Below are positions 1-8,299 of a DNA stretch of 64,000 nt, piece by piece. The first letter of the stretch is position 1; every line of letters begins with the position of its first letter. The notes under the pieces are model-generated. The model worked only from the letters and a program-made list of their open reading frames with translations, had not been told where the DNA came from and ran no database searches. The DNA comes from Chitinophaga oryzae (GTDB taxonomy: Bacteria; Bacteroidota; Bacteroidia; Chitinophagales; Chitinophagaceae): positions 5,084,001 through 5,148,000 of the forward strand of contig NZ_CP051204.2 in assembly GCF_012516375.2 (NCBI RefSeq), written 5' to 3'. Position numbers and translations under genes: made by a program.

Positions 1-342
1 GGCAGTACGCACGGCGCTGACATGGCTGGTGTTGATAATACAGGCCGGGATACCGGTATCTGCTTCATTCAATATGGTTACAGAGTTGGCCCGTGGAATA
101 TTCTTTTTGATATTTTCGGGAAAGCTGGCGATCCATTTGATACCTGAAAAAGAAACTTTACCGCCTACAAATGCCGGCATGGCGATGATACGGTTAGTGA
201 GGTCGCGATATCTCAGATATGGTTTGATCGGCTGGGCAAAGTCCCCATCCTTCAGGGTATAAACTGTTTCGCGGATCTTTTCGATCATTTCGTCCCATTT
301 AACACCCAGTTGTAACAGATCAGATTTACTTAAATAATGCAT
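1..342 (-). CDS. sbnB: SbnB-like 2,3-diaminopropionate biosynthesis dehydrogenase (N-terminal part, cut by window edge)
   Basis: Partial gene: it starts with ATG at 342 and runs off the left edge, so only about 114 N-terminal codons are visible. The translation begins MHYLSKSDLLQLGVKWDEMI and includes the block SGIKWIASFPENI and a segment TGIPACIINTSHVSAVRT. These are typical of the ornithine cyclodeaminase/mu-crystallin family, and in particular SbnB, which oxidatively cleaves N-(1-amino-1-carboxy-2-ethyl)-glutamate to L-2,3-diaminopropionate and 2-oxoglutarate with NAD. The start lies 5 bp after the stop of the SbnA-like gene, so the two are almost certainly co-transcribed; that pairing is the strongest argument for SbnB over a generic ornithine cyclodeaminase. 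The NAD-binding half is outside the window. Confidence 0.85.
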   Translation of the reverse strand, partial: MHYLSKSDLLQLGVKWDEMIEKIRETVYTLKDGDFAQPIKPYLRYRDLTNRIIAMPAFVGGKVSFSGIKWIASFPENIKKNIPRANSVTILNEADTGIPACIINTSHVSAVRTA

Positions 343-347
343 GTTTA

Positions 348-1313
348 TTAGGCTTTTATTTTAGACAGCTTTTCCATCATGTTATTCACCCACTTCCTGT
401 CGTATACGTTGTTGACATAGGAATCTCCGCGGTCCGCGCAACAGAAAAGCGTCACCGGCGTACCCTGAACGGCGTGTGAATTAAAATAGTTTTTGATGGC
501 CGCATACACCGCTCCTGAGGAAGCGCCTGCGAATATGTTCTGCTCCTTTACCAGTTCGTGGCAGCCTGCCACCAGCTCTTCGTGGGATACGATCATCACC
601 TCGTCGATGATGGCATGTTCCAAAATGGAGGGGACTTTACTGGAGCCGAGGCCGGAGACATATCTTTTCTGCGGAGGGATGTTAAAAATAACGGAGCCTT
701 CAATGTCGACGGCGACGATGGTAACATCGGGGAATTTCTCCTTTACTTTTTGGGAGATGCCGCTGATAGTGCCGCAGGAACTCACGGCAATAAACATGTA
801 ATCGAGCCGGTCAAACCTGTCGCAGATTTCTTTTCCCAGTGTATTATAGTACCCTTTGAAATTGTCCGGGTTGTCGTACTGGTTCGTCCAGAAGCTGTTG
901 GGATGCTGGGCGCACAGCTCCTTTACCGTTTCGATCCTCGTGAGGAGGTATCCACCGGTACTGTCTTCTTTTTCGACTTTTACTACTTTGTCGGTGAACA
1001 GGCGCAACATAGCTTCGTTTTCACGATTGATGTTGGGGTCGATAACGGGGATAAACGACAGACCCAGGTCTTTACAGATGCGCGCCAGCGCGATGGCGAA
1101 ATTACCGGAGCTGGATTCAACGATCAATGTCTCGCTGTTGACTTTACCATTACGGATGGCGTTGGAGAGAATACTGAAGGCAGCTCTGTCTTTAATGCTG
1201 CCGGAATAATTTCTGTATTCCAGTTTTGTAAAAAGGGAAATACCGGGCATGTTTAGTTCTACAACCGGGGTATTTCCGATCAGGCCGCTGATTTTTTGGA
1301 GGGAAGCTAACAT
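348..1313 (-). CDS. sbnA: SbnA-like PLP-dependent N-(1-amino-1-carboxyethyl)-glutamate synthase
   Basis: A 321-residue fold-type II PLP enzyme of the cysteine synthase/SbnA family. Visible motifs are IGNTP near residue 12, the PLP lysine in SIKDRAA (K41), the asparagine loop ESSSGN (about 66-71) and the phosphate loop SSCGTISG (178-184). SbnA joins O-phospho-L-serine and L-glutamate to make ACEGA, which SbnB then cleaves to L-2,3-diaminopropionate. The SbnB-like gene starts 5 bp downstream, which separates this from housekeeping CysK or CysM. Diaminopropionate is normally a building block of siderophores or nonribosomal peptides, so assembly genes probably follow to the left of the window. 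An inverted repeat sits 17-32 bp before the start codon. The start MLASLQKISG fits the usual N-terminus of the family. Confidence 0.9.
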   Translation of the reverse strand: MLASLQKISGLIGNTPVVELNMPGISLFTKLEYRNYSGSIKDRAAFSILSNAIRNGKVNSETLIVESSSGNFAIALARICKDLGLSFIPVIDPNINRENEAMLRLFTDKVVKVEKEDSTGGYLLTRIETVKELCAQHPNSFWTNQYDNPDNFKGYYNTLGKEICDRFDRLDYMFIAVSSCGTISGISQKVKEKFPDVTIVAVDIEGSVIFNIPPQKRYVSGLGSSKVPSILEHAIIDEVMIVSHEELVAGCHELVKEQNIFAGASSGAVYAAIKNYFNSHAVQGTPVTLFCCADRGDSYVNNVYDRKWVNNMMEKLSKIKA

Positions 1314-1329
1314 ATACTCTTAGGTTTCA

Positions 1330-1345
1330 ATTGGTTTATTCCAAT
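1330..1345 (-). promoter_or_regulatory. Small inverted repeat in the sbnA leader
   Basis: ATTGG and CCAAT arms of 5 bp flank a 6-base TTTATT spacer, 17-32 bp upstream of the sbnA ATG. It could be an operator half-site pair or a short leader hairpin. The arms are short enough to occur by chance, and no family is recognised. Confidence 0.2.
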
Positions 1346-2361
1346 GGCACACAGGATAACAAAGTGTTCTCCATTCATCTATCCGTTGTTGTTATATATA
1401 TAGTTTGCGTTTTTATCCGCATATTTTATTTTAGTTGACACAAAACCGACGCTACACCGCAGCGAAGACAAATTCTTCGTGCAGGTGTGACAGTTATATA
1501 GTTCAATATGAAGGGAAATGCGGGCGCTACAATCCTAACGACGATACCTAAAAAAGGTGGGTTGTTAACCTGCCCTCAACTGCATATACCATGCATGCAA
1601 CTTACTCCCTGGTGTGACAATTTTAGGGTAGCAATAGCTATGTTAACACGATTTTCCGTTTCCGCTTATTAGTGGCCGTGAATAGCATATCCTCCGGTGA
1701 AACAGCAGTTACACCGGTTGGAAAAACCAGACACACAGTTTTTTCTAAATCCCTTTGTGGAAACGCTCTCTTTCCGACAATACAAATGATAAACCAAGCT
1801 TTGCAACTTGATTTAGGGTTGTTTTAAACAGGTTTTAAGGATTACTGACAAAACCATTTATATTGAAAAGGATATAAACTAATTCGTCCGTATCTCCTAT
1901 TGGTTTCTAAACGTTCATGGGACCAATAAATAAGCAATTAAAATAGGGTTCAAAGAATACAGTTGTGGTGGAAACAACTTTTTCTCGTTTGTCGTAAATA
2001 CTTTTCAGTTCGTGATAGAAATGTATTCGTTGGTAGAGTAAAGTAAACGAATAAATTTCAAACAACAAAAAGTCTTATCAAGAAAAAATAAAAAATTATT
2101 TTTCCGTAACATAAGAAAAAACAGGAAAATACCAGTCACATCGGGCATTTCCGTAAATACCATGAAATATTATCTCACTGCGCGCCGCCGCCGTTTTTCG
2201 AAAATTGTTGCCGGTTAGCAGGCTGCCACTGCGGGTATTATTCACACTTATCAGAATAATAGGAAACCGAACCATCATTACCGATGCGGCTATACGACAT
2301 TGCACTGCGGAAAATACGGCAGTTGATCTTTTTCGTCATATAAAGCGCCGGCGTATGTTCA
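1346..2361. other. Gene-poor intergenic region with one direct repeat
   Basis: No convincing gene is present. The open frames are short, basic, AT-rich and unlike known families (for example minus 2096-2305). The promoter of sbnA should lie in the first few hundred bases; no clean TAnnTTTG box was found there. A 15-base near-direct repeat, GGTGTGACA followed by GTTATA or ATTTTA, occurs at 1484-1498 and 1611-1625. The stretch 1750-2100 is strongly AT-rich. Its length, over 1 kb in an otherwise compact genome, suggests degraded sequence or an unrecognised RNA or regulatory region. Confidence 0.5.
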
Positions 2362-2568
2362 TCACTTCCAGTCCTGCTCCTCCAGCGTGAAGATGGCCTC
2401 TACGGCAACACCGAATACAGCTGCGATCTTTAGTGCCAGCAGACTTGAGGGGATAAATTTTCCGATCTCTATGGAGTGGATGGTCTGCCGTGATACATTT
2501 ACCTTTTCAGCCAATGCCGCCTGCGAAAGATCATGCCGGGCACGTTCAACTTTAACGGTGTTCTTCAT
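2362..2568 (-). CDS. Small XRE-family helix-turn-helix regulator (YozG-like)
   Basis: A 68-residue Cro/C1-type HTH protein consisting of little more than the DNA-binding domain. The helix-turn-helix runs from LSQAALAEKVNVSRQTIHSI (about residues 14-33), followed by the usual helix 4-5 region LLALKIAAVFGVAVEAIF. Such short regulators are commonly found next to a small membrane protein and repress their own operon. It is the second gene of a two-gene minus-strand operon, starting 8 bp after the upstream membrane protein gene. Two AGTWTACTT sites at the operon promoter (2938-2967) are good candidates for its operator. Function beyond DNA binding is inferred. Confidence 0.9.
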   Translation of the reverse strand: MKNTVKVERARHDLSQAALAEKVNVSRQTIHSIEIGKFIPSSLLALKIAAVFGVAVEAIFTLEEQDWK

Positions 2569-2576
2569 TGGGTTCG

Positions 2577-2918
2577 TTATACCATGAAAATATATAATCT
2601 CGAATAGCGGATAATGTTTGCCAGCGCAAATACGATTATCAGAAAGGAATTAACAGTGGTCAGACGGATGGCGATCAACTGATGCTGAAAAAGATTATTC
2701 ATCACCAGGTGCAACGAGTACCCGATGACCAATGCTATAAAGGCCGATGACGACCTGATAGCCCCGCTTCTCTCGTCCTCCTTTGCCTGGTTGGATATGA
2801 AAAGCGTAAATAAACCTGTTAGCAGGGGTAATTCTGCATTGACTGACCCGGAGAACAAAAAAACCGGTATACCCACCGCCACCAGCAATAATCCGATGCA
2901 GATAGAGAACTTTTTCAT
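2577..2918 (-). CDS. Small membrane protein of unknown function paired with an XRE regulator
   Basis: 113 residues with about four hydrophobic helices: 1-25 (GLLLVAVGIPVFLFSG), 31-44, 58-77 (FIALVIGYSLHLVM) and 86-105 (NSFLIIVFALANII). A short charged loop (NQAKEDERSGA) separates the first and second pairs. No catalytic motif is visible and I do not recognise the family beyond a resemblance to the small membrane proteins often encoded beside YozG-like regulators. It is the first gene of the operon: a TTG-N20-TACATTTG promoter lies 30-60 bp upstream, and the XRE gene follows after 8 bp. A role in membrane stress or signalling would be a guess. Confidence 0.75.
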   Translation of the reverse strand: MKKFSICIGLLLVAVGIPVFLFSGSVNAELPLLTGLFTLFISNQAKEDERSGAIRSSSAFIALVIGYSLHLVMNNLFQHQLIAIRLTTVNSFLIIVFALANIIRYSRLYIFMV

Positions 2919-2937
2919 AAACGTAAAGATTTAGTAC

Positions 2938-2967
2938 AGTTTACTTACCCAAATGTAAAGTATACTT
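2938..2967. promoter_or_regulatory. Paired operator-like sites AGTWTACTT
   Basis: AAGTATACTT at 2958-2967 is a perfect 10-bp palindrome lying between the -33 and -7 boxes. AGTTTACTT at 2938-2946 matches 8 of 9 bases and spans the expected start of transcription. The two sites are 21 bp apart, two helical turns, so they lie on the same DNA face. The likely ligand is the XRE protein encoded in the same operon (inference). Confidence 0.5.
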
Positions 2968-2980
2968 GTCAAATATCCAA
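2950..2980 (-). promoter_or_regulatory. Bacteroidota-type promoter of the membrane protein/XRE operon
   Basis: On the minus strand a TTG (plus 2978-2980) is followed after 20 bp by TACATTTG (plus 2950-2957). This matches the Bacteroidota consensus TTTG-N19-21-TAnnTTTG at the -33 and -7 boxes. Transcription would start near 2944, leaving a leader of about 25 nt before the ATG at 2918. Confidence 0.6.
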
Positions 2981-3065
2981 TTTTTTCACTACATCTCTTT
3001 ATAAGAGCCTTGTTTCTACTGGCGAGATCCCTGTATCCAGGGATATACTGATTTTCACTGTTTCT

Positions 3066-3073
3066 TATATTTG
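3066..3073 (+). promoter_or_regulatory. TATATTTG -7 box before the secreted protein gene
   Basis: TATATTTG matches TAnnTTTG exactly, 9 bp before the ATG at 3083. Transcription would begin near 3079-3081, which would make the mRNA nearly leaderless. No good -33 TTG was found, so this is tentative. Confidence 0.3.
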
Positions 3074-3082
3074 CGGATGCAT

Positions 3083-3835
3083 ATGAAAAACAACCGGCCC
3101 AAAACCACTGTCATCAAATATTCTATCTTCTTTTTTTTATGCCTGGCCGTCCGTTTATCACGGGCGCAAGCGGTATCCGATTCATTGCTGGTAAACAAGA
3201 TAATTTTCGCTTCTTCGGAAGCGGCGAAAGACGCCTCTAAAACAGCCCCGGCCCTGACTGTCACCTATTCGCCCGAATACCTGCTGGCCACCCAAAACAA
3301 CGGTGACGGGAATGCCACCAGCTGGCTTATCTGGCATGAGCGGCAAATGCTGCTTCAGATAAACGATCGGCAAGGGCTGCCAATGAGTTACGACATACAG
3401 CTAAAAACAAATGTGTTCCTGCCGGGAGAAGCGATTGACACAGCTGCTAATATCACCAGGCACCCCGGGGAATGGGACAACGTCAACGAATACAACGGCC
3501 CGGGGACAGGCCGCATCAGCTTTACAACAGACACCCTGACCATCGCCGGATACGCCACCGGCAAAGCGGTAATCAACTACTCCTATCCTCCGGCATGCAC
3601 AGATGGTCTTATCCGCAGCACGACGATCTGGTACAGTCGTGAACTGCCACCATTTTTCCTGCCGTCGTTTACCTTCCTGCAAAAAATACCCGGCGCCGCA
3701 TTGATGATCTGCATCGAAACTACCGACGGGGAGAAAGCGTACTATAAAGCTACTGAGGTCACTAAACAGCAACAACCGGTTTCCTTCTTCCGGCCGTCAA
3801 AAGATATCCGGATCTTGTATCCGCCGACACTGTAA
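3083..3835 (+). CDS. Secreted protein of unknown function, probably frameshifted at its 3' end
   Basis: About 250 residues with a signal peptide (KYSIFFFLCLAVRLSRAQA) and then a beta-rich soluble sequence without recognised catalytic motifs. I chose ATG 3083 because a TATATTTG box at 3066-3073 would exclude the upstream TTG (3071); ATG 3077 is an alternative. The frame stops at 3835 after DIRILYPPTL. Immediately beyond, another frame reads LTADFDKQQLLYEGKYTCNR and stops at 3917. That segment looks like genuine protein, which suggests a frameshift (or sequencing error) between about 3780 and 3840. The gene is alone and convergent with the beta-barrel gene ending at 3934. Family not recognised. 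Confidence 0.6.
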   Translation: MKNNRPKTTVIKYSIFFFLCLAVRLSRAQAVSDSLLVNKIIFASSEAAKDASKTAPALTVTYSPEYLLATQNNGDGNATSWLIWHERQMLLQINDRQGLPMSYDIQLKTNVFLPGEAIDTAANITRHPGEWDNVNEYNGPGTGRISFTTDTLTIAGYATGKAVINYSYPPACTDGLIRSTTIWYSRELPPFFLPSFTFLQKIPGAALMICIETTDGEKAYYKATEVTKQQQPVSFFRPSKDIRILYPPTL

Positions 3836-3933
3836 ACCGGAATACGGCCATTTCCTGACAGCCGACTTCGACAAACAGCAGCTGCTCTACGAGGGTAAAT
3901 ACACCTGCAACAGATAACACTTTAATACCCTCC

Positions 3934-5094
3934 TCAGAAGCTCCATTTAAGGCGCAAAAATGCCCGGTGGTTAATCGCCCCAAACCGGATCCTTTGTTCA
4001 GCAAAAAAAGACTGCCATAAAAAGTCTGCATCCAGATTTGTAGCAATATTATATCGAAGGGAAGGATAAAAAACAGTGAGATTTGTTGCAGGTGAGTATA
4101 GCACACTGACATTTACCGACAGCAAAGGGGTAATTTCCTTGCTGCTAATAACAATAAAGCTCCATTTGGTTGGCATAAGGTTCATTGGAGAAAGCCCCGG
4201 ATTCCAATTACTCCAATTATCCATGGGCCTGTTTAAGCCGCGGGTATTGAACAACATGCCAAGATTCAGATACCAGCTATTTTTAAACATATAATCCCCT
4301 TCAATGGCCAGGTTCAGATGATCTACAGAATCAGGGCCTGAAAAAAAATACTGGATCTCACCTTTAAAACCGGCCTCTTTGATATTTCCGGCCCATCCGG
4401 CGCCCGCAGTTAGCCGGTTGTGATACCAACCCGCAATGAGCTGCATATCATAGTTCCATTTATTAAGGGCATATTTTAATGCTGCAACACTTGCCTCCTT
4501 TTTACCTGTATAGGCATAGGCAAATTCGATGTTGGAGGAATTATTTAAAAGATATCCGATCTTCCCTGCATCAGCGCCTGATCGTTCTTCATAATCAAAA
4601 TCAAGAAAGTTATAACCGTTAAAAATATCATTGGGATTCCAGGATGTGTTTACCCCCCAATTAATACGTTGCCTTCCGATGCGAATGCTTAACTTATTGC
4701 ACGCATAGTCGAAATACAATCTCTCTACATTGGTGATCAGTACCATTGATCTGTTCTCTATCCATATCTTTTGCATATCAACCGCTTCGTTTCCATTCCT
4801 CAAAAGGGAAGTGAATCCGGCGGTACGTGTCACTTCTTCACCCCAAAAAAGACGATTACGAAATTCGGCAACGACAGTAACTTTTTCTGAGGGTTTCCAT
4901 TTTGTATTGATGCGATTATGGATGAGGTTACCTGCCGTCAGGCCGTCAAAATCTTTATCAAAAGTCAACGTCTGAAGATCCTTGATGTAGCCGTTAATTG
5001 TCAGCTTACGGGGTATAGCGATACTGTCCTGTGCATTGGCGATAAGCGCAGAGAGTAATGGCAAGCACAAGCACAATTGCAACAGCTTTCTCAT
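3934..5094 (-). CDS. Outer-membrane beta-barrel protein of the Lol-like export operon
   Basis: 386 residues with a signal peptide (LLSALIANAQ) and a long run of alternating aromatic/polar strands ending in RLKWSF. A C-terminal aromatic residue is the usual signature for BAM-inserted barrels. The N-terminal block INGYIKDLQTLTFDKDFDG and the repeated strands such as WYLNLGMLFNTRG suggest a porin-like or DUF1302-like barrel; the substrate is unknown. It is the last gene of a five-gene operon with a LolA-like protein, two FtsX-type permeases and an ABC ATPase, starting 15 bp after the ATPase stop. It is therefore a candidate outer-membrane partner of that transporter (inference). Confidence 0.75.
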   Translation of the reverse strand: MRKLLQLCLCLPLLSALIANAQDSIAIPRKLTINGYIKDLQTLTFDKDFDGLTAGNLIHNRINTKWKPSEKVTVVAEFRNRLFWGEEVTRTAGFTSLLRNGNEAVDMQKIWIENRSMVLITNVERLYFDYACNKLSIRIGRQRINWGVNTSWNPNDIFNGYNFLDFDYEERSGADAGKIGYLLNNSSNIEFAYAYTGKKEASVAALKYALNKWNYDMQLIAGWYHNRLTAGAGWAGNIKEAGFKGEIQYFFSGPDSVDHLNLAIEGDYMFKNSWYLNLGMLFNTRGLNRPMDNWSNWNPGLSPMNLMPTKWSFIVISSKEITPLLSVNVSVLYSPATNLTVFYPSLRYNIATNLDADFLWQSFFAEQRIRFGAINHRAFLRLKWSF

Positions 5095-5109
5095 TAGTTT
5101 CGCATCTGC

Positions 5110-5814
5110 TTATTTATGACTGATTGAAACAGCCGCTGTATCGGCGACGACTCTGCCATCAACCAGTGTTATAACCCTTCTGGCCCTATCAATCACTCTT
5201 TGATCGTGTGTTGAAAAAAGGAAGGTAATATGTTCTTCATTGTTAAGGGCTATCATCATGTCAAGTAAATTGGACGCTGCTTTTGAGTCAAGATTCGCCG
5301 TTGGCTCATCAGCTAATACAAACTGGGGTTTGCTGGCCAAGGCCCTTGCTACCGCTGCACGCTGCTGTTGTCCACCGGAAAGCTGTGCAGGACGGGCGTT
5401 CATTTTGTCATCCATCCCTATCTGTTTGAATAGCTGTTTTACCCGTGCATCTCTTTCCTTTTTCTTTATACGCTGCAACAGCATAATAAATTCTACATTT
5501 TCCCTTGCTGTCAGCACGGGGATCAGGTTAAATGACTGAAACACGAAACCGATATTCTTCAGCCTAAAATCGATCAGTTTATTGGATGACAGCTTTGTAA
5601 TATCAAGACTATTAATAAATACGCTGCCACTATCAGGTTTATCCAGCCCCCCAATCAAGTTCAGCAAGGTAGTCTTTCCTGAGCCCGACGGGCCTACCAA
5701 TGCGGTAAACTCGCCTCTTTCTATATGCATATGCACATTATTTACTGCATACACCGGAATAGTTTCCTTATTATACACTTTGCTTACATCATGTGCATCG
5801 ATTACTGTATTCAT
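5110..5814 (-). CDS. ABC transporter ATP-binding protein, LolD/MacB type
   Basis: 234 residues with a complete set of ABC motifs: Walker A GPSGSGKT (41-48), Q-loop VFQSFNLIPVL (Q93), signature LSGGQQQR (145-152), Walker B FVLADEP (165-171) and switch histidine in FSTHD (H203). The sequence FNLIPVLTARENVE after the Q-loop is typical of the type VII (MacB/LolD/FtsE) exporters, whose permeases transmit force mechanically rather than forming a channel. The two permease genes lie immediately upstream on the same strand, as does a LolA-like periplasmic protein. The expected role is to power release or movement of a lipid, lipoprotein or peptide from the inner membrane. Confidence 0.93.
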   Translation of the reverse strand: MNTVIDAHDVSKVYNKETIPVYAVNNVHMHIERGEFTALVGPSGSGKTTLLNLIGGLDKPDSGSVFINSLDITKLSSNKLIDFRLKNIGFVFQSFNLIPVLTARENVEFIMLLQRIKKKERDARVKQLFKQIGMDDKMNARPAQLSGGQQQRAAVARALASKPQFVLADEPTANLDSKAASNLLDMMIALNNEEHITFLFSTHDQRVIDRARRVITLVDGRVVADTAAVSISHK

Positions 5815-5854
5815 AATTAATCGTTTTTGACCGGGGCACCGTGATCGTTGTCAC

Positions 5855-7069
5855 CTATTTTCTCAGAGCCTCCACCGGACGCATTCTTAGTGCTTTGACA
5901 GCAGGAAACAAACATGAGACTAATGCCGTCCCGACTACGATCAGCAGTACGCCCGTTACCTTATCCGTAGGAAATTCAGGATAAATGACCGTTCCGAAAC
6001 CAAAGCTGCTCATCATTTCGCGTCCCATTCCGGACAGATCCATACCTTGTTTATTAAAATAACCTGTTATCGCCCAGCCAATAAAAAGTCCTACCGGTGT
6101 CCCGGCGAGCGTTAAAAAGAGAGTTTCCAGGAAAATCAACAAAAAAACTCTTACGCGATTCGTCCCCAGAGCCATCATCATGCCTATTTCCCTCGTCCGT
6201 TCAAGGATGGCCATCAGCATCGTATTCACGATACCAAATGCCAGGGAAAACATAATAATAAACATGATGATGTAGGAATACTGATCGATTGTTTTCACCA
6301 TCAGGTCTGTTTCAGGTGAAATTTCCTGCCATGACTCGATCCGGAAAGCAGGGAACTTCTGTTGCAACTCCTGCTGCACTTTATTCACAACCAGATCACT
6401 TTTCAATAAAATTACGATTTCATGAAAGGCATGCTGAATACCAAGCAAAGCATTCAACTCTTCCATATTAATGTATACATTCTTCTCATCAAAGGGAGCA
6501 TTATTACTCTGATAAATAGCGGCAACCCGGAATGCTCCCGACACCAGGTTACCCGATATATCCGTGAAGGTCAAAACCAATTTTGACCGCGGTTTAAGTT
6601 TCATCTTCCTGGCAAGTTTTTCGCCTATCATTATTTCATTCCGTTTTTCCGGATCGAATGGAGTTCCCCGGATGATTTTATTTTTCAATTGAGATAAGCG
6701 ATACTCCATCCCGGGTATAATACCATTTATCCGTACGCCAGCACTGCCGGTGGGTGTTGCCAGCATGCCCATGGTAATACTTCTGGGTGCAACGAGCTTC
6801 ACTTCAGGAATTTCGCTGGCTACTTTTAGCACTTCATTGCCATGCGCCAATATGAATTGCGGTTCATAGTCCTGTTCAAATCCGGGGTTATGCATTTGCA
6901 AATGCCCTACCTCGGCGTCGATCACGTTGCGTACCCGGCTTTTCATCATACCCTTATATAAGGCAAGTACGGATATACCGGCAAACAATCCTATCGTTAC
7001 TGATGAAACAATAACGATACTTCGCATTTTATTGCGCCATACATTCCGCCATGCCATTATAAAAATCAT
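5855..7069 (-). CDS. FtsX/LolC-type ABC permease (second of two)
   Basis: 404 residues with the four-helix topology of MacB/LolCE permeases. TM1 lies at about residues 15-40 (IVIVSSVTIGLFAGISVLAL), then a large periplasmic domain of about 225 residues, then three helices near 265-295, 310-345 and 370-395. The block NTMLMAILERTREIGMMMALG is the conserved cytoplasmic coupling region of the family. Its N-terminus MAWRNVWRN is nearly the same as that of the adjacent permease, so the pair are paralogues likely to form a LolCE-like heterodimer. ATG of MAWRN (residue 5) is an equally possible start. The gene lies between the other permease (8 bp upstream) and the ATPase (40 bp downstream). Confidence 0.9.
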   Translation of the reverse strand: MIFIMAWRNVWRNKMRSIVIVSSVTIGLFAGISVLALYKGMMKSRVRNVIDAEVGHLQMHNPGFEQDYEPQFILAHGNEVLKVASEIPEVKLVAPRSITMGMLATPTGSAGVRINGIIPGMEYRLSQLKNKIIRGTPFDPEKRNEIMIGEKLARKMKLKPRSKLVLTFTDISGNLVSGAFRVAAIYQSNNAPFDEKNVYINMEELNALLGIQHAFHEIVILLKSDLVVNKVQQELQQKFPAFRIESWQEISPETDLMVKTIDQYSYIIMFIIMFSLAFGIVNTMLMAILERTREIGMMMALGTNRVRVFLLIFLETLFLTLAGTPVGLFIGWAITGYFNKQGMDLSGMGREMMSSFGFGTVIYPEFPTDKVTGVLLIVVGTALVSCLFPAVKALRMRPVEALRK

Positions 7070-7077
7070 ACTAAAAT

Positions 7078-8298
7078 TTATAACCGTTTCATAGCCGTTA
7101 CGGGATCCAGCCTGAATACTTTATACACCGGGTATAACGAGAGCAGCAATCCAATGATCAACACTACTACCCCCTGGTAGATAAATATGGATGCTGCTGT
7201 GGAGGTTGGAAATACCGCCTCAAACCCGAATCGCTCATAGGCTTTGGCCGTTTCTCCGCCGATTCTTATCGGATGCCTGTTCAAATAATAAATCAGCGGT
7301 ATACTGACGCAAATACCCAGTAGGCACCCCACCAACACCGTAAACATGGACTCGCATAACAACAGCACAATAAGCTTACCTTTGTTCATGCCAATTGAAA
7401 CCAGCATTCCCATTTCGAACTTTCGTTCAACCATCATCATCAGCAACGTGCCAAAGATGCCAAAGCAAATAAGCAGGTACAATATGCCCTGTACATATTT
7501 CATATTGTTGGAGTCTGTTTGAATATGCTGTTTCACCTCCGGCATCATCTCCTCCCAGCTCATCACTTCAAAGGCTGGGCCCAACTCCGCCCCAAGCTCC
7601 GAACACGTAGCCTGTAGCTTCTTTGTGTTTTTCAGTGAGAGAACATAAGAAGTTATCATGCTATCAGCGCCGTAGAACTCCTGTGCCACCGCCAAAGGCA
7701 TAAATAGCGACCTGTCATTCAAATCCGGCGATCCAAATCTCACAATCCCTTTAACAAGGTATTTTCCGGCGGCAGTGGCGCCGTGATATCCCTGCCCGAT
7801 TAATATAACCGTATCATTTGTTTTTAACTTCAACCTGGCGGCTAGCCCTTTTGACAGCAGCACGGCATGATCGGTATCTCTCAGATAGCTACCCTGGATG
7901 ACCTTTTTCTTCAGCGAAGTGATGGCGTTTTCTTTTTCCGGATCAATGCCCGCGACCATGCTCCCTTTTGTATTATCAACAGAAGAGGCCAAAACAAAAC
8001 CCTCAAGCCGTGCGGCAATTGCTGTCACGTTTCGTCGGCTTAAAATCTGCTGTTCTGTCTGCAGGGAGGATCTAAAACAATTATCCAATACCTGTTCTTC
8101 CCAAAAGCCTCTTTTGTGTACCTGAACATAGCCGGTATAGAAGCTGACCACATTTTTTACCAGGTTGCCGAAAATGCCATCCTTTAAACTGCTGGCTGTA
8201 ACGGACAGAATAACAGCAAAGAAAATCGCCGCCATGGTGATAACAGTCCTGCTGCTGTTGCGCCACATATTCCTCCATGCCATTTTTATCAGCCACAT
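7078..8298 (-). CDS. FtsX/LolC-type ABC permease (first of two)
   Basis: 406 residues, paralogous to the next gene: N-terminal MAWRNMWRNSSRTVI, TM1 near residues 18-40, a periplasmic domain, then three C-terminal helices with the family motif LLMMMVERKFEMGMLVSIGM. The periplasmic domain includes the MacB-PCD-like segment KVIQGSYLRDTDHAVLLSKG. The gene starts 1 bp after the stop of the LolA-like gene, indicating tight translational coupling. As for the sister permease, a start at residue 6 (MAWRN) is possible. With the ATPase it should form a type VII exporter working on something held at the outer leaflet of the inner membrane. Confidence 0.9.
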   Translation of the reverse strand: MWLIKMAWRNMWRNSSRTVITMAAIFFAVILSVTASSLKDGIFGNLVKNVVSFYTGYVQVHKRGFWEEQVLDNCFRSSLQTEQQILSRRNVTAIAARLEGFVLASSVDNTKGSMVAGIDPEKENAITSLKKKVIQGSYLRDTDHAVLLSKGLAARLKLKTNDTVILIGQGYHGATAAGKYLVKGIVRFGSPDLNDRSLFMPLAVAQEFYGADSMITSYVLSLKNTKKLQATCSELGAELGPAFEVMSWEEMMPEVKQHIQTDSNNMKYVQGILYLLICFGIFGTLLMMMVERKFEMGMLVSIGMNKGKLIVLLLCESMFTVLVGCLLGICVSIPLIYYLNRHPIRIGGETAKAYERFGFEAVFPTSTAASIFIYQGVVVLIIGLLLSLYPVYKVFRLDPVTAMKRL

Positions 8299-8299
8299 A

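Noticed and set aside
348..1313. Housekeeping cysteine synthase CysK/CysM
   Set aside because: The gene is directly coupled to an SbnB-like dehydrogenase, which indicates the diaminopropionate pathway.
2096..2305. 69-codon minus-strand frame in the gene-poor region
   Set aside because: Basic, low-quality sequence with no family resemblance and no promoter in a sensible position; likely chance.
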